A stretch of 64,000 bases of DNA. Source: Nicotiana tabacum (Eukaryota > Streptophyta > Magnoliopsida > Solanales > Solanaceae). The stretch is taken from NCBI RefSeq assembly GCF_000715075.1, contig NC_134087.1:103021161-103085160 (forward strand), in the 5' to 3' direction. Position numbers and translations under genes: made by a program. This document shows, in pieces, positions 1 through 11,094 of this stretch; within the stretch, counting starts at the first letter, position 1, and each line of letters begins with the position of its first letter. The notes under the pieces are model-generated. The model had not been told where the DNA came from and made no database searches. It was given only the letters and a program-made list of their open reading frames with translations.

Positions 1-432
1 TATACATATTCAATTTTTCTAAAATGAAACAGCTTTTGCGCAGTCGGTTCAGCTTTTCAGACCGACAAGACAACACACAAAATATAGTACCGCGCTATAC
101 ATATTCAATTTTTCTGAAATGAAATAGCAATGTCTTGATTTTTCCTTTATTATCTTTTATTTTCATGTATGTTGCTTTAGTTATGGTTGTTGTGAATTTA
201 TCTCTTCGAATATTATGTTATGAAATTTCAATCTTCAGATTGGTCTTTTTTACTAACACCAATAAGTTGAATGTTGGACTACCGTATCATCATCCCAATT
301 CAAAAGGTCATGTTAAAAAATAAGATGTAACAAGATTGTGGAACATAATTTTATTTTATAGATATTGCAACATACACAAGTATAGACACTAATTACAAAA
401 AATATTACGAAAACAAAATACTAGGTGTATCC
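1..432. repeat. Downstream flank of MULE with a 96-bp-spaced direct repeat
   Basis: No gene is seen here. A block beginning tatacatattcaatttttct occurs at position 1 and again at 97, each followed by a near-identical aaatgaaa tail, so the window opens inside a tandem repeat of about 96 bp. The rest is AT-rich and lies beyond the 3' end of the minus-strand MULE gene. A terminal inverted repeat partner was not found by eye. The phrase accgcgctata just before the second copy resembles accgcgcttta near 3,605 on the other side of the MULE gene, but in the same orientation, so it is not a TIR. Confidence 0.5.
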
Positions 433-2435
433 TTAATAGTTAGGTACATTCGACGAACTTGCACCAGGATTACCACCGCCACCCACACCAGCTGAAGGAC
501 ATTTACGACGGTCGTGTCTTGTTTGCGAGTATATGCCACATTTACGCGCATAAACGGTGTCACTAACATCCATTTGGTTTCGTATACGCGTTCTCTTTTG
601 CACTTGCAGCTTGCGCAAATAGTCCTTGTTACACACCATTTTAAAAGGTTTCGGCGTCCAATAATGCTCAGCACCCAATGGCTGCAACTGCCCACTATAT
701 GTGTCTACGTATGCAGCAACACTGTATTGCCTATCAATATAGGTTGTTGCCCCTAAACCAACTTGTTGAAAGCATTTCAAGGCATGTGCACACGACATGT
801 GGTAGATGATCCATTTCCCACATGAACACAACTTACTCGCTTCATTCACCGTCTGTAGATTATTCCCCTGGTGTCCGCGGATAGCGATGCGAACTTCAAA
901 AACACTCCGGTCGTGATCGTACTGTAAAAATGAATGCCAATGTGCCCGCCTCCTATAATTCTCAAATCTTCTCATCGGTATTGGCATAAATTGAACACCC
1001 CTATCCATCAATTCCGATGCAGCTCTATCCCTTTCAACAAACCTCTCTGCAATCTGTTTGGATGTCATCCGAACCATGGCAGTGACAGGCAATCCACGTG
1101 CAGACTTCAACAAGCTATTGGATGACTCCGACACATTTGTAGTCAGGGCTCCCCATCGCCTGATACCATCATCATGCAATGTCAACATGTGAAGCTCATG
1201 TCCCATCAGCCAAGTATAGGCTCATGGATCTAATTGCCGGATTGCTTCCATATGCCTCGTGAATTTGCACTGTTGGTGCTCAGTTGTAGCCATCCACATT
1301 AAATCATGCAAGGCCTTGTCGTGATATTTCTTCTGGAAATTGTCCGGTAGGTGCCTCACACAGTAACGGTGGTATGCATAGGGTTCCTGCCATTCAGGCA
1401 AATGATGTACAGAACTTAAAATACCACCATGTCGATCAGATATTAGACAAATACCTGAACGCTGTTTGACAAAGTGCTGCTTCAAGTGTTTCAAAAAAAG
1501 CGTCCATGTCTCTTCGCTTTCATTGGCACAAATGGCAAAAGCTATTGGAAATATTTGTCTATTGGCATCTACTGCAACTGCAATCAAAACCTTAATATCA
1601 TACTTTTCATAGACATGAGTACCGTCTATGGAAATTATAGGACGACAATGCACAAAACCATCAATTGCTGGTTTAAATGACCAGAACATATAATTGAAAA
1701 TATATCGGGTCTGTCCGGACTCCGCTCACGCTTCTATTCAACAACAGTCCCGTGGTTAAAGTGTTGTAGTGTGGCCATGTACCTGGGTAGAGATGAAAAT
1801 AACTTATTCCAGTCACCATAAATAATTTCAAAGGCACGTTTGCGCCCGAGATATTCCTTTCTTTTGGTTATAGTACACCCATACTCCTGGTGGACGACTG
1901 TAATACACTCTTTAATCTTGAACCTAATGGACACTTACAAGTATGGAATCAAGACAAGAGATATCAAGTCTACATCCAGGTTGAAGTGATTCTCATTGAA
2001 TGTGTCCATTTCACATCTATGAGTGCTAATATATTTACCCACTTTCCACAACCCTAATTTCTTCTTGCTGGCACGCAACATCCAGTGACAACCCATAAAG
2101 TCTCTACGGCATACAGCCTTGTATACCTCCATAGTTGACTCCCTTACCGTCATCTCACGACACTCTCTTACGCTGTAGATTTTTACCGCCCTGATTAGGC
2201 GAGCTTTATCGAGGAAATACATGCCCTTTGCCAGCATCGCTGGTCTAGACTCATCCCACATTTCTAAACGAGATTCGTCAGCATCCCTTTTGAGGGAATC
2301 CACGTCCGGAATACTTGGCAAATTATCAAGGTAGGGAATATTCTGCTCATGAAACGACACGTGGAATTCGTACACTCTTGGTCTAACGGGAGGTGGAGGA
2401 GCATGCTCCCTCGTCAGCTCAAGTTTGACATTCAC
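433..2435 (-). pseudogene. Decayed MULE (Mutator-like) transposase: DNA-binding, catalytic and SWIM zinc-finger parts
   Basis: MULE transposases cut and move Mutator-family DNA elements in the nucleus. Reading on the minus strand, 2435-1935 gives the N-terminal plant MuDR-type domain (a CRRDFMGCHWMLRA core and a later THRCEM), and 1934-1734 continues in the same frame after one stop. The sequence 1689-1222 holds the MULE catalytic core with IDGTHVY and ISDRHGGI, the likely first two acidic residues. After one in-frame stop, 1206-433 carries a SWIM zinc finger (CSC...SCAH) and a C-terminal zinc-knuckle-like motif ending HDRRKCP. A frameshift separates the catalytic part from the upstream part near 1,690-1,735. 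The C-terminal knuckle has Tyr where the second Cys is expected (CGIY). With at least two stops and one frameshift it is not functional. Family assignment is firm; exact lineage is not. Confidence 0.88.
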
Positions 2436-3331
2436 TTCCTCCTCCTCATCACCCTCATCAGGGAAGGGTGTGTCATCTCTAGACTCATCGCATTGTTGTC
2501 ATAATCACTATCATCTTCCTGACTCTGCGCATATGCCAAATCACGAGTCAATACGTCGTCTATGGGCAACTGTGTGAGGTCAGGAACATCAAGTTGCTCA
2601 TTTTCACTGCACAAAAAGAACAAAATGATAAGCTACTCAACTAGATAAATACTTTACATATCGCTATATCACTTTACTTACAAGTCATATTGTGTTGACG
2701 TTCCATGATGGACATTTTCTTGTTGGTAATGACTCTCGAATGGACCATCGTGGTCCAACACGCCAGAACTACGCATATTCCAACTAGGAGCGGGGTCATA
2801 ACTTGTAAAATTCATATCCGGACCGTACCCCCTATGAAAAATATGAGTATTAATACAAATCAAATTCAAATATAAAATAAACATCCCTAAAGCATAGAAA
2901 AATTGAAGTTTACCAATCGTCTTGTGGATTATATAAAGTCGAAAAATTATATCCTCGCTGCTCATTCGCCGGTGGTGACAACTTTAAATCAAGGAAAGCT
3001 CTTTCATTAGGAATCTGTCCGGCAAAAATTGCTCCAGAATAACCACCCGATGACTGGGGTTATCCCTACTATGCACACCCTCATTATTGGGAACATCTTC
3101 AACCTTGACGTACATTTCCAATAATTTTATTAGAATAAATTCCCTGTATTCATTCGGAATCCGCAAAAATTCTCTAAGAGTTTCATCATCTTCAATGTTA
3201 AACTCAGAATAATAATCAAACCCCTGCGGAGTCCTAGAATATGGAAATCTATCGGTTACTTTAAGGTTCACCGAACGTTTCCTCACACTCATTATTTTAC
3301 GTAACAACGATACCAATTCATCGTACTCCAT
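2436..3331 (-). pseudogene. 5' exons of the same MULE transposase gene, with recognisable introns
   Basis: Minus-strand segments at 3331-2984, 2965-2914, 2831-2682 and 2606-2436 read as consecutive N-terminal exons of the MULE protein, rich in acidic and Pro residues before the MuDR-type domain. Intron 2681-2607 (75 bp) starts GTAAGT and ends GTGCAG, and keeps the frame open across the junction. Intron 2913-2832 (82 bp) starts GTAAAC and ends CATAG. Small frameshifts are visible near 3,050 and near 2,480, where the acidic stretch changes frame. The start at 3331 (MEYDEL...) is plausible but unproven. A 5' PB1-like segment is possible for this class but I could not confirm it. Confidence 0.7.
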
Positions 3332-4227
3332 TGTAATTGGAAATTTAACATGACACTGTGGAGGTGAACTATACTCACAGAGTTATTCTCCATTACAACC
3401 TCACCCCTCCCCCCCCCCCCAATATAATGAAACCCTTATTTTTGGCTCTTCAGACATTATAAAAAAATGCTTGATAACAAGAAAAGAAGTATGAACGGAA
3501 GTTTGAAGGTAAGTTTTGAATATATTTTCATAAAATCCTAACACCATTAAATAAGGCAAGTCCTAGCTCGGGGTGCAGATTCTTTTTGTAAAATACAGTA
3601 TAATACCGCGCTTTATATAGTTGAATTATTGTTTTGTCAGTTATCCGCAGAACACTTATTGGTGGGCCCAAAAATGAAGTAAAATGCAGTATAATACTGT
3701 GCTTTAGTAAAACACAGTATCGTTTTAGTAAAATGGAGTATAATAAAAAAAATATATTATACTGCGTTTACATAAAAAAAACAAATTATTTATGTCAGTT
3801 ATCCGTAGAACACTTATTGGTGGGCCCTAAAATGAAGTTAAACGCAGTATTATACTGTATTTTAGTAAAACACAGTATAATACTGCATTTTACATAAAAA
3901 AGAATTATTTAGTAAAACACAATATTATACTGCGCTTTACGTTAGCGGCTAAAATTCCGTTAACTAATGCGCAGTATAATATTGTGTTTTAGGTACAAAT
4001 GTAACTTTTTTATAGCTGTAGAAATGTAATTAGAGTCCAAAAAATTGCCATTTTAGTTTGAACTCGGTGATTTGGTGGTGGGTCTAGTTGGAAAAAAAGG
4101 AGAAAGGGGTTAGGAATAGGAGCGATTCGTTGGAGAAGGAGGTTGGGGAAGAACGAGAGGTGGTGGCTACGTCAAGAAAAATGGTGTTGTGGCAGAAATA
4201 GCTTGATAGAGGTTGTAGGAGAAGAAG
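3332..4227. repeat. Spacer with near-palindromic cagtataatactg repeats and a 155-bp direct duplication
   Basis: No gene is seen. A C-tract lies at about 3,407-3,420. From about 3,590 to 3,990 the phrase cagtataatactg, or a one-base variant, recurs about eight times, usually flanked by taaaa/gcgtttta. It is its own reverse complement except at the centre. A larger unit starting tgtcagttatccg occurs at 3,637 and 3,793, so part of this is a tandem duplication of about 155 bp. The last 200 bp, up to the truncated LTR at 4,228, is purine-rich and unrecognised. The repeats may be subterminal sequences of a DNA transposon, but I see no clear ends. Confidence 0.55.
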
Positions 4228-6015
4228 ATTTTAACCCAACCCACGACCCGATTTTCAATAACCCAACCCGTTCCCCACCTACCACTTAAATCTGGACCGT
4301 TGATAACTCAAGATCAACGACCAAAACTAGCCCTTTCCTTTTTAACTCCTAAACGACTACCCTAATCCCCCTCATTCTCACCTGACCCGCCGCCTTGAAA
4401 CCCTTCGTCTCTCAAAAACACTCTCAAGCTCTCTGAAACCCTAGCCATCTCCCACCTTATTCTACCATGTTTCCACCGGAATTCGTGGCTTCTCAGGCCA
4501 TGGATGGTTGGTACTCACCCCCTCCACCATCAAACCATGGTTGTTCGAAGCTTTGAGGCCCGACTCCGATGGCTCTCATCATATCCTTCTCAGATCTGCA
4601 GTTTTGAGGTTTTGGGGTGGTTTCACTCGCAGACCCCTATGGCTTCTCCGGCCATGCTCCGGCATATTCAAGCATTAGGAGCCTGATTCTAACTTATCCG
4701 ACTCAAGATCGGACCTTCTTCCAAGCCTTTCTCATTTTTAGGGTTTCGCCGAAACCCTAAGTTATTCGAGGTTTTTCTCTGTGTGTTTTCTTAGATTTAT
4801 GCTATATCTGTGTTCTACTGGAATTTTAAAACGTTTTCCCCAATCTTCTCTTTCAAAATTTGTTTCTCTTCGATTTAGGGTTTCTGAAAAAAGTTTTAAA
4901 ATGTTTTCTGACTCCTCTTCTTCTTTTCTTTGTGTGAATCTGTCCATGCTATGTTTTTATGTTCTCTTTTCTACCTCGCATGTCCTTCTCTTGTGTTCTT
5001 AGGTTCGCCTTATTATGCATATTCTTCTACTGTGCTCCGTTCTTTCTTCTACTGGTTTCTATATCATGCTTTCACACGTTTATCTTGTGCATTCGTTTAA
5101 CCCTATGTTCCTTTACTGTAATTTCTACTAAGCTCTTAGTTCTTATTTGCCTTCTTCTGGACTTTGTTTGAGTTCTTTCTAAACATGTTTCATCTACTGT
5201 TTCCTTAAGTTTATGCTACCTCTTTGTCTTCTGAACTTGTTTAAGTTTCAAGCTTTTCTTAAAACATGTTCTTTATGCTTCAAATCAGCTTTTTACTATG
5301 TTTGTTTCGAACTTGCTATTTTACCTATTTGTTTTCTCATGAACCTCTAAAAGAGACCTCTGAGCCTATTTCAGTTATTTGTCTTCTCGCCTATGCATCT
5401 GATTCGAGTTGAAAACCCTAGGATTTGGGGTTTTTGGCGAGTTTGACCTTATGTTTGGACTAGGGTTCTATTATGAAACCCTGGATTCTCTCGAACTAAG
5501 TCTGAGTGTATGTACTGTATTTGAGCCTCTTTGTTTGTGACTCTGAACTTTCCTATGCTAGATTCTTTCTAATTAGCATGACAGTTCTTTCTTGTTTGAC
5601 ATGTCTGTATGCTTTATATTTGAGGAATTCTTCCTTCAAAAGAGGTTTTGCCAACTATCGATTGATTCTGAATTCCTTTTAATAGAGTTTGATTGATTGT
5701 TACTGATTTTCTTTAGTTAAACCTTTCTTTACCTTTTCTGGTTGGATTCATTCATACCAAAACTCAATTTCTGATTTTCACTGGCTGATGATTGGTTGCC
5801 TTTCCTTATTTGCACAAACCGTGTTGCTATCAAACTCTTTCCTTAAATAGTTTCTATTTATTTGCCCTTCTTGTACTACTTTGGAAAAGATTTTAATCCA
5901 ATTCTTTCCTTAATTGTCTTCTACCCATTTGAAATCAGAATCCCTTAACTGAAGAGAGATTCTGTGTGGTTGATTGTAAGCTATTCCCTTACCTTTCTTT
6001 ACTTGTTTTCTACAC

Positions 6016-6022
6016 TATAAAA
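6016..6022 (+). promoter_or_regulatory. TATA box of Element 1 5' LTR
   Basis: TATAAAA followed by a G-rich turn (ggggcgtgaccc) lies mid-LTR, where the U3/R boundary is expected, and is kept in the 3' LTR at 22006-22012. Transcription would start about 30 bp downstream, near the repeated ttcaacactt phrases. The full U3 is missing upstream, so present activity is doubtful. Confidence 0.6.
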
Positions 6023-7013
6023 GGGGCGTGACCCTTCTGCACTTAGACATCTTGAACTTTAAGTTCAACACTTCGAATTCAACACTTTACACACACCTCT
6101 ACTCTTTCAATTACAATACTCTTTCAATACTCTACTCTCTTCTGAGATCTTTTGTACTATTTGCTTGCAATTTGGTTTACAAGACTTCAGCTTTCACTTA
6201 TTGGTTTCCCTGAAACTGGTATGCCTTAATTTCGATTTCAGCACCATCCCTATGTGTTTATTTTGCAGTTGCTACACTCCTGTCTACTTTGTTATTCATG
6301 TTATGTACTGAGTATGCTACTCTCTATTTGCATCTGTTGTTTGTTATGAAATCCTTATACCCCCACTCCCTTCTATGTGTTTGAGTTAAGGTTCATGGCC
6401 TGATAGCATCCAAATTGCTGCTTAGGTCTGAACCTGATCCTCAATGGATCCCAACTCTCAAAATGTGGCTAATAGGCTCGTCAGGGGTGTGCCAGCACTC
6501 CTAATTGCTGGGCATGACCACCAGCATGCCATGGCTCTCCCTAATTCCCCCATTATGCATTTACACTTACTCTTAGATTCTAAGTTCTGCCCCCCTCTTA
6601 TGAGCCTTGCTTTGGGACCTTGAGTTCCATCTGAACTTGGACATCTGAGGGCTGACATTTCCACACTGCACTATGCTCTTAATTCTGCAATATATTTGGG
6701 TTGTAAGCACTGCCCGGAGTCCATTTGAGGCTCTTGAGGAACTTTGACACATACCAAATAAGAGAAGGCTTTGGAAACATAATCCTAGAAGTTGGTTCAC
6801 CTCATATTGTTGGACCTTGAGTCTGAATTAGGCTCCTTGGTTGTAGCTTAATTTCTGATGTAATTTTACTTTTCTTAATTCATTCTGGTCTGTAATATGT
6901 TGTGATAACTTATGGGGTTCTAGTGAAAAAGGGGAGGATCACTTATGTATGCAAAGGGTAGAAAGCATGCCCATAGGCGTTACTATTCACAAGTTTTGCA
7001 CTTTCGCATATCA

Positions 7014-7205
7014 TATAGAAACCTTGCCTATAAGTTCTCTGCATTTCCGCATCAGAAACCTTGCCTATAAGTTTTCTGCATTCATGCACGTCATATAGAA
7101 ATCCTGCCTATAAATTTTCTGCATCCATGCACATCATATAGAAATCCTACCTATAGTTTTCTGCATTCATGCACGACATATAGAAATCCTGCCTACAGTT
7201 TCTAC
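7014..7205 (+). repeat. Minisatellite inside Element 1 5' LTR, about 40-45 bp units
   Basis: About five degenerate units built on tagaaatcctgcctata followed by agttttctgcattcatgcac. The same array is found in the 3' LTR at about 22,990-23,185, so it was present before the last transposition. It is downstream of the TATA box and therefore in the transcribed R/U5 region. Confidence 0.75.
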
Positions 7206-8420
7206 ACTTCTACATTTTTATCTATCATTAGAAAAATGATTATAGGTTAAAACAATAATCAACTGCCTTCTAGATACCATGTCTATAGGACTCCCTGCAC
7301 TTTTATAACCGTCTTAAAATCAACAATACCTAGAAATCATGCCTATATGAGTAACCAGTTGAATCTGATTCGTTTATTTCATCTACAAGTCTAAAATCAG
7401 TAGCAATGTCGTCTAACATCTGCAGAACTTATGTGTTTTCCGCAATTAGTAAGCCTCTTTAAATAGGAGTAAGCACTGTTAGATATCATGCCTATAAGTT
7501 TCACCTAGGCAAGCCAGTAGATAATTGATTAACTGCATCAGTCTTTGATAAATTACAACTAGGGAAGGCTAATTCGGACTCCTCATCTGAGAAATATGTG
7601 ATGAATCATCCTATCCTACGCTTTTATTTAATTCAGACCATAACCAGTACTTGTAAGTCATGCTAGCCAATTTGTCTCTTTAAATGAAGAGGCCTGTTTG
7701 AGACCTTTAAACTGTTATGTGTTCTCCCCATACCTGCCTTATATGTTTTGATTGTCGCCCTAGAATTTTATCCTTTTTAAAACTCTGAAAAGCAAAATTT
7801 CGCTTCCCTTTATGACTAGTAGTCCCAAATGCCTCCGGGACTGATAGGATCGGTGCGGGTACTAGCATGCAATAAGTAATGACACAATTCTGCACTTTAC
7901 TACCTTAACAGTGTGGGAAGGGTAGATATGGATATGATGACCGGTGCGCTAATACCACGTGCAACCCCTCTTCAGAGGAGTGATTGCCGGGTATTGCATT
8001 GACGTGATCCATCTTGTTTGTAAACCTAGGACCCCCTCTCTTTTAACTTGTTTTATTGTCCGAACTATTTCTGCTATCCTTATTCTCTGCAAACTTTCAA
8101 TTTGCTTGCAATAATATGTGAAAATCTCCTTCTATTTGAGGCCCTTAATTGCCTATTTGATTATGTGAAGTCACAATTGTAACATGGCCGGGAACCACAC
8201 TAGTGGATTTTGAGAGGTGCCTAACACCTTCCCCTTAAGATAATTTCTAGCCCTTACCCAAACTCTGGTTCTTCAAACTCAAACCCTTCTTAGTGTCCTA
8301 ATGCACTTAATCATTAGGTGGCGACTCATCAAACTCCAAAACCCAATTCCCAAAAGGGAATGAGTTGTCCTCCTAAATGTCACAAGCCCGATTTCGCGAG
8401 AAAAAGGGGGCACGACAGCG

Positions 8421-8438
8421 TGGCAACTCTGCTGGGAA
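8421..8438 (+). other. Primer binding site of Element 1
   Basis: tggcaactctgctggga starts 3 bp after the end of the 5' LTR. It is a variant of TGGCGACTCTGCTGGGGA, which Element 2 carries in its exact form (42,491-42,510, minus strand). Ogre elements are described as using a tRNA-Arg primer; the tRNA match was not checked here. Two changes from the better form are consistent with decay. Confidence 0.75.
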
Positions 8439-9109
8439 ATTTATTTTAGGCTCTTACCATTTCATGTTATTTGTGACTTTACTGCTTCTTTATTGCCTTT
8501 ATATAATGTCTTTATTTCTCTTCTATTACGAAACTGACTTGGCTCCTTTTTTCTTTTCTTTAATGCTTTCTTTTACTACTTTCCTTCAATACTGTTGTAA
8601 TTATGGGCAATTATTGTAATCATTACTTTATGAACGTGCAAATACATGACAACTTGTTACTGCATATTCAACATCATATTCCACTCGTGCCAAACACAAT
8701 ACCATAGCAACGCTTATAATGAGTGGTTGCGCCCTTCCGATATCATTACCCCTAAATTTGGCAAAAGTGTATTTGCGGTAAAACCAGTCGATCAGCGGTG
8801 TAGTCGACGGTTACGTGCCTTTCCCTCTTGAGTTGTCCGCTCAAGGGTACCAGTCTAATACCTTATAGAAACCCTACTCTATTCAATTGTGCATGCATCA
8901 CTGTCAAAACCTAGCCGAGTAAGTTATATTGTCCACATAATGACTCTTTAAGATAGCCTTGTCCAAAGTCCACTGGGTTGCCTGGGAACCCAAACGGACA
9001 TTACCATATTCTGTGCATTTATTTGGAGAACTAAATGCTGCTTATGCTAATTATTGGTTTAAATAGTCGAGTCCGACGGGGTAAGGGTCTAACACTTTGT
9101 TTTGCAGAA
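8439..9109 (+). other. Element 1 leader between the primer binding site and ORF1
   Basis: No conserved reading frame is recognised. It ends with a polypyrimidine stretch and cag (9,092-9,107: aacactttgttttgcag) directly before the ATG of ORF1. That looks like a splice acceptor and could mark a 5' UTR intron; a donor was not assigned. Confidence 0.4.
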
Positions 9110-10696
9110 ATGAGGCACGAAGTCCCCAGATTTGGCATGGTCACTAACATCCACCCAAGGTTGCTAAGCTGGTGGGAGGATCTTCACTCCAGTGATCAGG
9201 CTCTTGTCCGGAAATACCTAGGAAATTTGCCTTCTCTCCTGGAGGTCCAACCCAACAACAAAATCATAGAAGTTGCTACTCTGTTCTGGGACTGTGATAG
9301 GTCTGTGTTTTGCTTTGGGGAGATTGAGATGACACCTCTGCTCGAGGAAATAGGAGGATTAGCTGGTATTCCGTGTGAGACTCCGGGTTTACTTATGCCG
9401 GAAAATCGCAAGGGTAGGGCTTTTCTCAAAATGATGGGACTAAAGAAAAACACAAACTTGACCTGTTTGAAGGATTCCTACATTCATTTCGACTATCTGT
9501 ACGAAAGGTACGGCCATAGTAAGTCCTATCTCACTTACCCAGATGAATTTGCCCTCACCTCATTGGGGCATATCCACAGAAGGGTCTTTGTCTTTATGTT
9601 CTGCTTCTTAGGGATGATAGTGTTTACTATGAAGAAAGCAAGGATTCACACCAGGCTAGCTATGGTCACTAAAACCTTAATGGAGGGAATTGGGGGGCAA
9701 CCCTTTAGCATAGTGCCCATGATCGTTGCAAAAATGTACCGAGCCTTGGAAAAGTGTCAACAAGCAGCCCCACACTTCGAAAGCTGCAACTTGTTACTCC
9801 AGCTCTGGCTCATGGAGCATTTCCAAAGGGGTGAATATCGGCAAGAGATTCAGCGGAGAGACTGGGACGATCATATAGCCTTCCATTAACCAAGGCGAAT
9901 GAACTACATGCCCGACATGTTTGCTCAGCCAGAAGATGCCAAAGGATGGGTGGAGTTGTTTGAAAATCTGACTGAGGATCAAATACAATGGATGTTCGAA
10001 TGGTTCCCTACTAACGAGTTCATCGCCCGATCCAGGGACGACCCGTTTCTAATACTGATCGGTTTAAGAGGAACCTACCCTTATGTCCCCCTCCGGGTCA
10101 TGAGACAGGCTGGTAGGAAACAGGTTATACCAAGGGTCGACAAGATGAGTCACTTCCGGGCTGATGTCCAAGCTGATGACAGTCCTCATAAGTGCCAAGC
10201 TCAGCATATGTGGCATTGCAAGATCATCATGGGGAGAGATATTATCAAGCCAGATAGATACTATGCTGGCTGCACCCCATACTCTTCAGGATGGCTGGAG
10301 GATAATCACAATGGTCTGGTCTAACCTGCGTTTGTTCGAGGTCACAGGATCATCGATGAAAAGGCTGAAGCACAGGTCAAGTACAACCAATTGTGCAAGA
10401 GGATACGGGAATGAGAAAGTGAGCACCGGGAGATTCAAGAAGCCCATCAAAAGTTGATTGAAGAATGGAAAGATATGGCTGTTAGCGCCAACAAGTGACT
10501 AGGGTATTTGGAGCGGGGTTTAGTGGAATTGGAAAGGAAGTTCATCCAAAGGATTGAAAACTGCCAGAACGCTGAGGGAAATGAAGGAGGACACTTGGCT
10601 AGAGCCTATTTGCTGCTGGGACCGCGTGAGCTGGTGAAGCTGTTCGATGGAGCTAAAGATGCCGAGTCTGGGGAAGGTCCTTCTGGGACCAAGTAG
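9110..10696 (+). pseudogene. Element 1 ORF1, DUF7745-type extra protein upstream of gag
   Basis: Ogre-type elements carry an additional ORF1 before gag whose function is unknown. The likely start is the ATG at 9110 (MRHEVPRFG), because homology to this plant protein family begins there, not at an upstream in-frame codon at 9035. The segment 9110-9889 contains the conserved core (LLSWWEDL, LATLFWD-like, LEEIGGLAGIPCE, MTKTLMEGI-like). A stop at 9887-9889 and a frame change near 9,890-9,900 lead to 9899-10324. A further shift leads to a Glu/Lys-rich helical tail (10,330-10,696) typical of a coiled coil. At least three lesions make it non-coding today. The family name is from recognition of the sequence type, not a search. 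Confidence 0.72.
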
Positions 10697-11094
10697 TTAG
10701 GAGTCTTTTCTCTTGCTTTAAAAATGTAATAAGGCCAACAGCCATTAGTGACATTTTATTTTTCTACTATTTTAGTGTCGTTTTGGGACTCGTCTTATTT
10801 TTATCAATAAAATGAGGCATTTAGCATTATAAGTTCTCCAAATCAACTTGTCGCTAGGCCTACCTCGGGCACAACGAGGCTCCCAAATTAGGACACGATT
10901 TATATTCTTGCACTATGTATTTAAATATTGCAACGTTTTCCTCTCCCAATCCGCACTAACTTGCTACCTTTTGTTTATTCCCCTCTCCAAAGGTTAGTTC
11001 GTGAACTCTGGCATCATCATCATACTCCACAAGATCTAAGGGCCCTCTACCTCCTTCGAGTCCGAGTCCTATCAGAAACAAGAACAAGGGAAAG
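10697..11094 (+). other. Element 1 spacer between ORF1 and gag
   Basis: About 400 bp of AT-rich sequence with no supported coding frame. It includes a caataaaatgagg stretch near 10,805 that resembles a plant polyadenylation signal (AATAAA). This could end an ORF1 transcript or be incidental. Confidence 0.4.

Larger units (their letters stand above)
4228..8417 (+). repeat. Element 1 5' LTR, truncated at its 5' end
   Basis: It aligns by eye along its whole length with 20251-24397 of the 3' LTR, with scattered substitutions and small indels. Homology starts abruptly at 4228 (attttaaccc, matching 20251) and ends in ...cgaca at 8417. The U3 start present in the 3' copy (19699-20250) is missing and replaced by unrelated purine-rich DNA. 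The LTR contains a TATA box at 6016, telo-box motifs between 4436 and 5420 and a local minisatellite at about 7014-7205. Short open frames inside it recur in the 3' copy only because the LTRs are copies. Confidence 0.93.

Noticed and set aside
4504..5171. Hydrophobic Phe/Leu/Cys-rich open frames in both Element 1 LTRs
   Set aside because: T-rich LTR sequence read as Phe/Leu/Ser. Copies in the second LTR are due to LTR identity.
9035..9109. Upstream start for Element 1 ORF1
   Set aside because: The extra residues are not part of the recognised family, and the segment contains a splice-acceptor-like tract just before the ATG at 9110.
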